From Tetrastigma voinierianum (Eukaryota; Streptophyta; Magnoliopsida; Vitales; Vitaceae): a stretch of 64,000 nucleotides of DNA. Numbering within the stretch: the stretch's first letter is position 1; the number at the start of each line of letters is the position of its first letter. The notes under the pieces were generated by a model. It did no database searches. It was given only the letters and a program-made list of their open reading frames with translations, and was not told where the DNA came from. The stretch covers positions 62,001-126,000 of the forward strand of contig JAEQBH010007373.1 of the NCBI GenBank assembly GCA_016808115.1, in the 5' to 3' direction. The position numbers and the translations under genes are program-made. Positions 24,622 to 35,748 of this stretch are shown one piece after another.

Positions 24622-25067
24622 TCAACCTCCGGCTCCCATGATCGTTCTCCCCGCCCCGGGCCGAGGGTGGCGACCTCCGGGTCCCGACATGCTCTTCAGT
24701 GTTGCTCCGTCGCTCCTCCAGGCCAGACGTGGGTCCGCGGCCCCAGCCCTACGCTGATTCGTCGCTTCGCCTGCCAGCCGATATTGTGTCAGTTCTTCAT
24801 GAGGGGGAACGCCATCTCCCCGAAGTCCGCCGCACTCCCGGTCGCCGCAGATCTGTCCGTGAGTTGTTCTAACTCTTCCGCTAGACGCTGATCGCGCGGG
24901 CGGCGCCTCCACTCGCCCGTGGTCGGGCTCGCGCGGTTTCTAACGCCGAGGTCACCGTCCGCGTTGCCCGGTCGTCCAGCGACTCGAGGATTAGCGCGGT
25001 TCCCGCCAGGTTCCGAAGTCGATACTCATAAGAATCGAGAAAACCGCCATTTGTAAAGGAACTGCCG
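24622..25067 (-). pseudogene. Tat element gag start (remnant)
   Basis: Downstream of the primer-binding site on the minus strand, open pieces at 24,881-25,087 and 24,622-24,912 are rich in Arg, Ala, Gly and Pro. The order is an ESLDDRATRTVTSALETARA stretch, then a HEELTQYRL stretch, then a Gly/Pro/Arg-rich segment. This is the charged, low-complexity style of the N-terminal Gag of Tat-type gypsy elements. No zinc knuckle (CX2CX4HX4C) or capsid core is visible before the tandem array begins, so gag is truncated. The assignment rests on position and composition rather than a strong motif. Confidence 0.45.
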
Positions 25068-25088
25068 CCTCGCAGATTTGGCGCCAAC
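25068..25088 (-). promoter_or_regulatory. Tat element primer-binding site
   Basis: The minus strand reads TTGGCGCC followed by AAATCTGCGAGG directly inside the right LTR. This resembles the plant gypsy site TTGGCGCCGTCTGTGGGG, and it fixes the element's orientation. Confidence 0.8.
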
Positions 25089-25852
25089 CGATGATGCCTT
25101 TTTTCACCTGAACTGGGCTCGAGCGCATTGGGTCACGGCCAACCAGTGGTCATGGTAATGGATCGGGAGTCTCCTAGATCACTCATGAAGTAGATCGCTG
25201 CAACGCCTGGCCCAGGCCAAGGTGACCCTCCGGCAAAACAAGAAAGGGGGCTTCCGCGACGGGCCACCCGTGGCCTCTCCGATGCCTAAGTCAGTTTCTT
25301 TATGAGAGAAAAAAGAGACTGCTTAGAGGGCGAATATGTCGCGTGTGAAGATGCGCACGATGTGGTGCATTGAAGACGCGTACTCTTCACACCGGCATGG
25401 GGGTGGCCTCAGATTTATAGTAGATGTTCAACCTGGGCTGGATGGTGACTAGGATTCAGTTCCTCATACTGATGATATTTGTTATTATCGATATCTGATT
25501 TGGCATCGATATGTAAAGAGCATTTATTCGGGGATAATCTTCCTTCCTTTATTGTGGATCCATTTTGATGAGGATCTATTATCGCCTTTCTTTCTTTATT
25601 TATCGTGAGGTCCTGGTTGGATTTGCGGAATAATATATTATTAGGATTATTCTATTTTCCTGCGACCTACGGAGACTTTCCATATAATCGGCTCAGCTGG
25701 CGGTCGGACCTCATTCTCGAGCCGCGTCGCACCAAAGGGTTTGAATGTCAGAATGGGCATACCTCTCCTCAGTTTAGCGAATGGGCCTGAATGGGTCGAC
25801 CCCTTTCTCGGGCCCAACGGGCTCCGTGAGCCTTATTTTTCGAACCCTATCA
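25089..25852 (-). repeat. Tat element 5' LTR (right), 764 bp
   Basis: Pairs with 19,923-20,663. The outer base pair of the left end reads CG instead of TG (CGATGATGCC), probably a base error. It ends CCCTATCA and is followed by AGGAC. Confidence 0.9.
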
Positions 25853-25857
25853 AGGAC
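25853..25857. repeat. Tat element target duplication, right
   Basis: AGGAC immediately after the CCCTATCA end of the right LTR; it pairs with 19,918-19,922. Confidence 0.8.
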
Positions 25858-28800
25858 AATCTTTTATCATCCTTCCCTGTCCCCCGTCTTCTTACATCTC
25901 CTTTCTTACCTTCATATTGTTCAAAACATGAGAAAAACATTCGGCTTAATTTTTCGCTTTTATCACTTTTTGGCATTAAACATAGCTTTGAAGATTATAA
26001 CTGCTTATACAAGGAAAACATATAAAAAAGCAAATATAAAACAAATACAAAACATTTTTATTTGTTAGTCATAGCACAGTGGAAAAAGTTTAAAACTTTT
26101 TACGATGTGTACTTTTCTCAACCTTTAGTTACCCATGTTTAGTTCCTAGGAAGCGCTATGGAAAAAAAAAAAAAAGAGAAAAGAAGAAAAAATTACACAA
26201 GAAAATGTTATTCATGTAAGCAATTAACCTCACGAGGAACAGGAATTTTCCTAAACATCCCCACAACTTCTTAAAAGAAAAATTCCATTTATAATTTCAA
26301 GGAAAGGAGAGGAAAATATCCCTTTCTTTCCTTTTTTATGCACATAATATTTCCTCAGAGTGTCCTATTATGAGAAAACAATTTTCCTTCACATTTTTTT
26401 CCACTCTATGAAAGAAATGTTCTAAGTGTCTGGGTTCAATAAGATGAAAGAGGAGTCACTATATCTGCTGCTTTCTTTTATTATCCATGAATGTCTATTT
26501 TCATATATTATAAGTCACTAATGTCTACGTTGCATTAGTGGTGTGAGTCAGGGCGTATCCAGTTGTCAAAGAGATGAAGCATCAGTTCGTAACATGCCAC
26601 CAAGGTCATATATTACAAATTTAATGCCAAAAGACTTACGCTTGATAAATAATAAAAAGAATTTAATATAGAAAGTTTCCTAAACAAATTTGAGATCACA
26701 AACAAAGAGACTAGTTTACTCTCATGTTAAGTCTTTTTAAGTAGGTAAAATTGAAATATCCCATTTTCTTTGGGACTTGAATTCCTTCAAACAAAGGCAA
26801 ATACTATTCATCAAGAAAAATTATTTATCTTTTTTGAAGCTCCCATGTGTTTGGGCTTCCTAGGTGTACTTAATTAAGAGTTTTTATTTTTCTTTAAAAA
26901 GCTTTAATTTTCAAATTTTTAAAGAAAATTGATAGCATGGATGTTAATAGAAATTAATGAAAACTTATATTTTTTCAAAATAAAAGTATTCAAACAAGAC
27001 AAAGGCATCACAACAATTCTTCTTTTTTTTTTTTTTTTTTTTTCGAGTAAGAGAGAAGGTTAGCATCCCAAATGAGCCAACAACCACTTCCTTATGGTGG
27101 CTATTATTACGAGGCAACCCATTGTGTATATATTCGACAATTAACTCCATATGTATGAACTCCACTAAAGATTATGATTGCTTCACTCATGTTTCGATTG
27201 TTGCATATCAATCATATGGATTAAGAATATAGCTTGAACTCCTTCAGATAAATATTCCAAGCCCTAAAGACCTTTTTGGTGGGTAAAAATGGACAATGAA
27301 TATATGCCAAAGTGCTCAGAAAAGATGTCAAAGCACACATGTGGTATACAAATAGCAACAAAAAAAGCATAAGGAAAGAGAGACAACAAATCACCTCCAT
27401 AATACAAGATGCGCCTAAAGCCTAGATGAAACAAAAGAAGCCAACTCAACCAACAATCGGCAAAATACAATAAACTTGACTACCAACACCACCACTCTAT
27501 CCCCGTTTACGACTCAACATTAGGAACCTACCTCAACCCTGAGGGATACAATCTAGATAATCAATTACAAACCAATTCTCCCTTCCCACTCCAAGCCAGT
27601 TTTTCCTTTGTTTTAACTACAATAATTAACCAAGCATTCCAAACTTTGAATCTCCCTAACCAAGCAAGGCAATGGTAAAAATTTCCTCATTCCTATCCAC
27701 TGCAAACCAAAACTATTAAACTATATAAGTTTGTTATAAGAAGGATTACAGACAGTTTTTTATCAGTCATTCTAATGTGGCTTTCGAAACTGTGTCGCTC
27801 TTCACCACTCATCTCTAGCAACGCAAGCTTGTCCCAAGTTAATTTCTTTGTGGCTTCAATCTCACATCTTTCATCGTATAGCACATACACTTGTGAACAT
27901 CTTCTAAAGAAGCCTCATGCTTGGGTTTCCAAGAAAACAACCTCGGCCCTTCCCTCGTAAGGTCGACACCCTCGTCCAAGGACAAAGAGAGTTTTTCAAC
28001 AAAAAGTCCCCTCCCCACCCTGGACACCATCTAAAACAAAGGATTTACCAACTAAGAATCATGTTGCTCTACAAGAGCCTCATCTGTTAGCTTGATATGA
28101 AGCATCAAAGGCAAAGGCATTGGAACCCTAACTCCATCGACAGAGCCCTTATCTGCACCATAGGGGGGCTAAAAAAGCCCTCTCCTTTTAAAGAGCCCTT
28201 CCTGAACACACCTTCTACCTCAAACTCCACTTTCTATGTAGCCTTTAGACTCGCTTCTCAAGTGGTAAGTGGTCCGGATAAAGTTGTGGAGCCAAAACAG
28301 TTTATCTATCAAAGAAATTATTTAAAAATTTACAAAATCCCACTCAAGCAACTTAAGCCTAGCAACATTTTTTCTTACAGCCAACCCTAAGCTAAGTGTT
28401 GTATTTATTGACATATTCTTACCATATTCCTCAGGTTTCAGCTTGTTTCACACAAGAAAAACATTTAAAAGATTGTAAAGGCTATTAGAACCTCAACCAC
28501 GTGTACAAGACTCGATGAGCTTTATCGAGAAGCTCTTTGATTAGTGGAAAACATCAAACTTGTAAGACCTAGAGAAAGTGGGATAGAGGCGCTGATGAAC
28601 AATATTTTTTGCTTTTGTTTCTCTCTCTTATCTGCTGTATCAGATTACTTTGATGCAATCATTAAGTTCAACATCAATTAAAATTCGATTTATATCAATC
28701 TACCACCCTTTGAATATATAATTAGGTTGATTTTTAGTTTTGACTTCAAAAGAAGTTCCATCTTATCTAACCAGTAAAAAGAAATAAGCAAAATAAAGAA

Positions 28801-29018
28801 TAAGTTGGCATCTTATCTGAAGCAGAGCATAACCATGATAGATCTAACAAATGCACAACATGAGATGTGCAAAATGTAGGCTAAAAACAACAAAATTTAT
28901 CTTATTATCATAGATGAAATTTGAAATTTGAGTCACAATATGTTCAATACACTTTACTATGGCAATGCACTCATTAAGAAGCATCCATGACAATATAGTT
29001 TTACAATTTATTTGCTAC
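25858..29018. other. Unassigned interval between two retrotransposons
   Basis: Mostly AT-rich, with homopolymer runs (26,162; 27,018-27,043). 27,690-28,400 is less AT-rich, and its minus strand has adjacent open pieces in two frames (27,839-28,030 with LFSWKPKHEASLEDVHKCM; 27,693-27,890 with LTWDKLALLEMSGEERHSF) that could be one frameshifted coding stretch. I do not recognise the family. No tRNA, rRNA or small RNA gene is seen. Confidence 0.45.
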
Positions 29019-29220
29019 TGTTAAGCAATAGTTTCCTAATCCATTCAGGAATCTTTTCCTTCTTTCATTTTCTCTTTAGTTTCTTAATTAGACTCTAACT
29101 TCGTTTCCTTTATTTTCTCTAACACTTGTATATAAATATGTATGTTCCCTCACTTTATAAATATGTATGTTCCCTCACTTTGTAAATCAATGAAAATCGG
29201 AGGATTCTTTTCTCTTCGCA
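29019..29220 (+). repeat. Copia-D 5' LTR, 202 bp
   Basis: Runs from TGTTAAGCAATAGTTTCCTA to TTTTCTCTTCGCA. It has the compact layout of short copia LTRs, with a TATA-like tatataaatatg near 29,131. A unit of about 26 bp (ATAAATATGTATGTTCCCTC and following bases) is repeated in tandem at 29,133-29,184, doubling the TATA region. Confidence 0.75.
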
Positions 29221-29232
29221 TGGTATCAGAGC
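29221..29232 (+). promoter_or_regulatory. Copia-D primer-binding site (tRNA-iMet)
   Basis: TGGTATCAGAGC is an exact match to the common plant copia site, directly after the LTR's terminal CA. Confidence 0.92.
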
Positions 29233-29899
29233 CATAGAAGAGATTGGAACTTATAGGGCTAGGGTTTTGTCGTGTTTTCAATTATAGCAACTCATCTAGT
29301 GGTTGTGTCTCACTCCGGCTACTCCACCTTTATTACAGAAAGCTTCGGAACCCTCCACCGCTATCAGAACACTTCGTCGTAGGAAAAATTTCTGTGAACT
29401 TTTTCATCAGCGCCCAACTCCAGCGTGACCCACGCCCCATTGGATTGTGGGACACGATCTGCAGTAATCAACCAACACCATCCAATCGCGTGGCGCCTCC
29501 GTGCCATTCTCTCTGGTGTTTGTTCTCGCAGCGTGGAAACACGTGGAGCCTCTCAGCCAACCACCAGCCCGGACTACTTGGCCGTGAAGCGAGCACTCTG
29601 TCACCTGGTTCCCCACTTCTTGCTTGCAAGCGTGTCTTTTGGCCCTTTTTCTCTCTGACGCCCTAGTTTTTTTGCATTCATCTCCTTCTTCTCTAATTTT
29701 TCCAAGGATTTATGACATCTTTAGGCTCTCATGAGTTGTCCAATGCTCTCTGAAAGGTGTGTTCCTTCCCTCGGATCTCTAAAATTGTGGTTTCTTATTT
29801 TTCTAGCTTCATGGCGATAGAGACAGAGTTTTCAACCGCTTTGGGAACTCCTGCGATCACTGTGTGTATATAAACTCAAGGGAGTGAAATTATCATTCA

Positions 29900-31920
29900 T
29901 GAGCCGAATACGTAACAATGTGGTTTACTAGTAATGGTTGTGAGGACCACCTTACTACCATGGAATCAAATCTTGCTGAGGATAAACATCCTCGGTGGCG
30001 GAACACAGACGCTTTACTATGCAATATTCTCCCGGCCAATCCATTGAACCCAGATCCTCTACAATCTTGGGGCTATCCTTGTTACCCTTTTTGCCAAACA
30101 AAGAAATTGTATACTAGGAGTATTCGAGGGCCTCTACTTAGGCCATCTACCTCAATTATTAGTTTGGAGCAACCTGGAATGGAGTTGTCTTCCATTGTTA
30201 GACGAATGGTGGCACTTAAAAATGAATTCTCATCTATCTTTCCAAAACCTATTGACGTCGAGACCTCACACTTCACAGTCAAAGATGGAACAAATCTTTA
30301 TAATACTCACTCTTACTAAACTTGAGACAGGGTTTGAAAGTATCCCGGGGGCCAAATCTTTCGATGGGATCAGCCATCGCGTCCCTTTGATAGCGTTTTT
30401 ACTCGACTCACGTGCCATTCACTGCACCTTCGACCCAGTTCTAAAGTACCCTAGACACTTCAATGATGATTCCCGAGGTGGCCATGGTGGCAATCGAGGT
30501 AGAGGACAATATCCTCACTACACATACTGTAACCAGGTTGGCCACACTCCTGATCGTTGCCATCAGTTACATGGTCGACCTCCACGTCCTGCTCATATGG
30601 CCCAGTCTTCTAATTCCTCTCAGCCTAAGCTTCAGAGTTTGAGCTCCACTCCAGGGAACTCATCCACACCTCCACCTCGAGTCGTCCTTCCGCCCCAGCG
30701 AATATGAAAATTATCTCCACCTCGCTCAATGAATAGAAGAAGAGAAATCTTCATCCATTGCATGCATTGCCCAGACCCGGTAATGTTTCTAACACCCTCT
30801 TACGGATCTTTTATTCTTGATACAGCACCTTGATCATATATCTGGTAATAAGGACCTTTTTTTCTTCTCTTGCCTTTACATCTCCTTTACTCATCATTAC
30901 CTTAGCTAACAGTTCTGAAACCGTAGTTAAAGGTATCGACCCGCTTGTCTCAGCTATACCCCTTACTTTTGTTCTTTATATTCCAGATTTCCATTTAATC
31001 TTATTTTCATTAAGTAAGTTATTTCGGGATGTAATTGTTTATTTACATTTTCTCAAGGTGCATGCGCCTTGCGAGACTAAGTACCGCGGGGAGGGCGATT
31101 GGCATAGGACATGAGTCCTGAGGCCTCTTTTCCACCTCCATTTGCCTCTTTGTTCCACTTGCTTTCGCACCTCCACCGGATGCTCTTGTCCTCAAATCAA
31201 TCGGTCTCGGTCATCCAAGCCTCCAAATTTGAGTTGGCTCCTCGTTTTTTCTAATTTATCTTCTACTTGATTGAGTCATGTCATCTTGGGAGAGCATACT
31301 GTGCGATTACAAGCGCTTAAGCGAGTCAGACAAAGTCTCATTTTGAACTTGTCCACATTGATGTTTGAGGTCCCTCTAGGTCTAAGTTTACTTTAGATTT
31401 CGTTACTTTGTTACTTTACGAGACGATTTTTTGATGTACTTGGTTATTTTTAATAAAAGCTTCGAGCTAAGTTATTTTCTATCTTTCAAAATTTCATGCG
31501 AAATTTGAACTCAATTTAATACTTCAATTCGGCGTATTTTGCGAAGTGATATTATTGACAAAATATATCTCTTTGCCTTTATCTTCCTTTATTATGTCTT
31601 TACTTACCATTCTATACCAATCAACTTGTGCTTACACTCCTCAACATAATGGAGTGGTGAGCGCAAACATTATTTAGTTGAGATAGCTCACACCTCCTCG
31701 TCATGGGTTCCTCGACCTTTTGGGCGAATGCTATCTTGGCTTGCATATTATTTGATTAATCGTATGTCTCCTTTTGTTTATAATCAGATCCCTCATTCCA
31801 TCCTTTTCCCTGATCAGCCTCTTTTTTGTTATCCTCCTCATTTATGTGGTTTTGTTTGTATTGTTCAAGTCCTTACTTCTAGGAAAGACAAGCTCTCAGC
31901 CAAAAGCATGAAGTGTGTCA
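29900..31920 (+). pseudogene. Copia-D gag-protease-integrase, frameshifted
   Basis: The Gag part ends with a Gly/Arg-rich stretch (GGNRGRGQ) and the zinc knuckle YCNQVGHTPDRCHQLHGRPP, whose Cys and His residues run from 30,528 to 30,560. Protease is near 30,816 (LDTA in place of LDSG), followed by an HISGNKDLF-like match. A pre-integrase piece with IPLTFVLYIPDF lies at about 30,955. Integrase runs from about 31,340 (LVHIDV, then a stop, then GPSR), through a YTPQHNGV piece near 31,640, to LINRMSPFVYNQIPHSILFP (about 31,748) and KLSAKSMKCV (about 31,895), where it ends. The domains are as in plant copia elements of the compact-LTR group. Several stops interrupt it, and nothing downstream of integrase remains. 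Confidence 0.85.
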
Positions 31921-34900
31921 ACCAAAAGAATTTAGTTACAATTCTTTTATACAAAATATTTTTACAAAAATGTTACTCAAAGGTAATATCAAGGCCACAC
32001 ATCGGCCTTCTTCATAATCACGACACCGTCGAACAGATCTCCCTATACACCCACGGCTTTTTGAAAGGGAGTCCCACAATGTGAGGTGGCTTGATGCCCG
32101 ATGAATTACTCCTACAGGGCTACTCCCACCTAAAATGCACACATGCAATGGCAACCATGAAAGCGTCGATCACATTTCATATAAATAATGCAATCTATAT
32201 GGAATATTATGTGTCATGCATGAGATGAGACTCCTCGTACCCGTAACCAGTCCGACGTGTGAAGCCCCAAACAGGGAGTCGTTAACTTAAGTAAACCTGC
32301 TTGAATAATTGTGGACGTCGGGTAACCCGATACCACTCATGAAAATCGGGCTAAGCCTCCTTTGTACGGGGAGCTCTACCCAAACTACAACCTATCCCAA
32401 CATCAACATCATGAGACATGTACATGAGTAAAAACGGCCATTTGGGCTCATACATCAGTACTCATAAAAAATACACCAACTATATACCATAGTTCAAGAG
32501 TTAATAAATCACTCTTAATTCAACATATATTAAAATTACAGCGTTCTAATACATGTTATACAACAACATCCAAAGCCTGAGTCGGCTTTCTTCTCAAGCG
32601 GCCTCACAATGAGTGTCACGGCTTCGATTGCTCCTGTACGAAATGAGTCCCTCGGCGGGGGTGAGCAAAGCCCCGGTAAGTAATTTCCTACACGGGTTAC
32701 TCCCACCTAAGTGCACATGTCATGGCAAACAGTACATTCAAGCAATTTCATGAACCTACTTGAATGTCTACATGTGACCCGATCCATTAATCCCAGAGTC
32801 CTCACAGGCTCCCTCCCTTATGCCTAGGCCGAGATGCGAGGAAGTAAAATATCCGGTTTCAAAACAAAAGCTGTTCTCGAAAACTAACTCTTGAACTAGG
32901 TAAATACATTGAACTACCCTCCGAGGCAAATTGCTGGATATTTCTTTGAAATAGTCATGGGTCCGCTTCCGAGATGAACTGTTGGACAACTCTCCAAGGA
33001 AATTCTTTGGAAAATCTTCCTTGAAATTCCTTTCACAAACATTTCGTTTTTGTTTCATTTCATGTCATGCACTCACTCCTAATATTCTAGGGTGCCTCAG
33101 TGCATATGGAATGCATGATGCCAATCCCAAAACATTCATGCTAATATATTCACATGCATATATATTAACATAATTAAATCACATAAATCATGTTATGCAA
33201 ATTTTCACCATCAATACACCAAAATTAGCTCACATGGGCTAATTAACAAACACAAGCAATTCATTTTGAATCACTTAACAAAACACATTTTCACACCAAA
33301 AACTTCGTGTCACTATTCACTTGAACAGTGAAACCCTCGAGTTACTGTTCACGACCACACAAATAGGAATTTTCTCTACTCGATTCAAAGCTTTTGAGAC
33401 TGAATTTACGGCTAAAACAAGCCTCAGAATATTCCTAACCATTTACATGGCTCTTAACCAAAGATTAACACAAGTAGGAAAAGATCCCACACCTCTTGGG
33501 TGTCGGAACTCCACGAGTGGTGCCGCAGCGTAGCCCTCGCCGCGTAGAGCAACTTTGCTTCTTGTTCCGTCGAGAACCGATGGTCCGATCGGCCGGAAAT
33601 CTAGAGAGAAGACACACCTTCTCTCTCTAAAAACTAAAAAAAAAACATCTCCTGCACGTTTGTACCAGCCCTCTGCACGTTCTGCCCATTTTTCCTCTCA
33701 AAATGAAGAAGACAACACTGTTCATGTTTTTGTCTTATCTCATTAACAATTCAAAAATTCCCATCATGTCCCCTTTTGTCTTGATTTTGACACTTGGCAC
33801 AATCTAATCCGTCCATTTCCATCATCTCTCTAATCTTGCAACATGTGTCACAAGAGTACATGTAGTGGGTGACTTTTTCATGTCACATGTCTCTCAAACC
33901 CGTTTTACGGCACCCGACACTTGGTGCCTCAGCGATGAGTGCATTGTCTCGAAATTCTACGTGTTAGCTAGATTTCGCGAGACGATTCAAATGGTGAAGT
34001 CCGTTTCGTCATCCGAGATCTAGAAAAATTTTGGGTTTTGACCAAAATTACAATTTTACCCTTTTCCAGAAAATTGGAATTTTCTCGGGTCTTACAAACT
34101 GACTCCCTCACACCTACAATGCCAAGTGTGAAAACGAGTCATTGGTGTTTCACCCAATGACTCAACCCATTGGACAACCCTCTAATGTTTATTCAATTTG
34201 CAAATCCCGTGTGTTTATTTGGGTTATGAAATTCCAAGGTCTCACCGCAGGCTTCTTATGTCTTCCGACACTTTTGCGAACTTTCATCCCCGGATATATA
34301 TGTTTGACAATGAATAAAATTTGGGTCTTTCACCCTAGGGGGGGATCTGCCCCATCTTGCTTCACCCAAATACACGAAATTTATTAATATTATTTTTATG
34401 CACCTGTGAGTCTCAATTTTGGACGTTGTCCCAATTTTCGAACTCACTACACATTCACTAAGAATGGTGAATAACCAATACCATGCACCCACACCTGACT
34501 CGACGTGATGTGATCGTGCATATAAAATGCAATCATGTCATTTCATGCTATGTCAAACTACATGCAACATTTATAAATTCGACAATTTATATTTCCTACA
34601 TATAATTTCCATTCATCGACAATTTCCATGTTAATACACTGTTCAAGCACATAGCGTTATTAACATGATTTTTGTAAGCACACAACCGTGATATTTATTT
34701 TTCCAACAATATACACAAATGGCCCAAATCTCGACTAAGGTAGCACAACAAGGCGCCTGGTCCTTCACTACCATGAACCATTTTTTTGTTCCCATTCATC
34801 AACAAATTACATCGATACAAAACACAACAAATTATCAAAGACATCAGTCCCTCGATCAAACCAAACCTCAACGCAGTCTCGGGACTACGCCGGAAAACAG

Positions 34901-35587
34901 TTCCGGGGGTCTGTCCTGATCGTTTCTAAAATGGGCCCTGCAAAAAAATTAAGCCCGGAACTGTCTTAAAATAGTCCCTGCAAATTCAAATACCAGACTA
35001 TCCGGGAACAAATTCCAATTTCACTGGATCAGCTTTGAAAATGCGCTCGAAAAATTCCTAAAATTCCTACTCGGGCCGCAAGATTTGGGACTTAAATTTA
35101 CGGCCTCCTCACGCCTGTGCGAAAACCCTCCCGCCAGCAAGCCATTGGGAATGGCCTTTAGGCTAGAAATATTCAAAGTAGGAAAATTCCATATCTCGTA
35201 GAATTTGACGAAACTACAAGATATTGGTACCCACGCGTAGCTCTCGAAATAATTTATTTCTTTTCAGTTCAATTTATTTTAAATGAACTTAGCTCAAGTC
35301 ATTTCCTGACTTTCGAGATTTTCGTAAAAATCTCGTCCCTAGAGTCACTGATGACTTATCACCTAGAAAATCGTAAAAATATTTCGACTGTCTTAGAATC
35401 TCACTTAAACTTTTCTCTAGGTCACGCTGCATTCAAGTGAGACGAATCCGCAAAGGCAGTCCTGCTTCACATCCGAGATCTAGGTATAATTTTTTAGGGG
35501 CTCTCCTTGGAACACTCCCATAACAATTTATTATTATTATTATCATTTTGCCATTTTTGAAAATTTATGATTTTCTCTGGTTTTACA
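31921..35587 (-). mobile_element. Gypsy-type LTR (outer), interrupted by another LTR
   Basis: Two segments, 31,921-32,257 and 34,097-35,587, are continuous when aligned to the related LTR at 35,750-37,935. Shared blocks include ATATCAAGGCCACACATCGG (31,986; 36,196), CATGCATGAGATGAGAC and GACTCCCTCACACC, then AAATTTGGGTCTTT. The right end CTGGTTTTACA is the reverse complement of a TGTAA-type LTR start. It begins where Copia-D breaks off, so it likely inserted into that element or replaced its 3' half. Confidence 0.65.
32258..34096 (-). repeat. Gypsy-type solo LTR (inner), 1,839 bp
   Basis: Plus-strand ends are TGTGAAGCCCC and CGGGTCTTACA (TG...CA). It splits the outer LTR: the outer sequence stops at CCGTAACCAGTCCGACG and resumes at AACTGACTCCCTCAC. 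The flanks do not give an exact 5-bp duplication. No internal gag-pol and no second LTR of this insertion are found, so it is most simply a solo LTR. Confidence 0.65.
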
Positions 35588-35748
35588 TATTATCACACAC
35601 TTGCTTTTTCCCTGAGATGCACGTTAGCAACTCAACCCCAGAAGTTTCACACTAGTCAAGATAACTTTTTTGAATTTCATTTAGTGAAGAAGTTTATAAA
35701 AGAAGAAAGTGACAAAAAAAAACTTGCAGAATCTCACGGGCCGAAGCA
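35588..35748. other. Short spacer between gypsy-type LTRs
   Basis: About 160 bp with no match I can recognise. It could be a remnant of an element's internal region. Confidence 0.4.

Larger units (their letters stand above)
19923..25852 (-). mobile_element. Tat-type Ty3/gypsy element lacking pol, 5,930 bp
   Basis: Direct LTRs at 19,923-20,663 and 25,089-25,852 are flanked by AGGAC on both sides (19,918-19,922; 25,853-25,857). The TTGGCGCC primer-binding site lies just inside the right LTR on the minus strand, so the element reads leftward. The internal 4.4 kb is much more GC-rich than its surroundings. In element order it holds a gag start, a tandem array, and an extra frame on the opposite strand. 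I find no protease, RT, RNase H or integrase motif, so it would depend on a related element for movement. Extra antisense frames and internal tandem repeats are both known in the plant Tat lineage (Retand- and Grande-like elements). Confidence 0.85.
29019..31920 (+). mobile_element. Copia-D, 5' half of a Ty1/copia element
   Basis: It has a short LTR (29,019-29,220), a perfect initiator-tRNA-Met primer-binding site, and gag, protease and integrase remnants in order. It breaks off in the middle of the integrase C-terminal region near 31,920, where a gypsy-type LTR begins. I could not find the RT half or the 3' LTR to the right in the window. Confidence 0.87.

Noticed and set aside
32258..34096. 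Exact 5-bp target duplication for the inner gypsy-type LTR
   Set aside because: Flanks CGACG and AACTG do not match; CCGAC/CTGAC is suggestive, but the sequence is too noisy to claim it.
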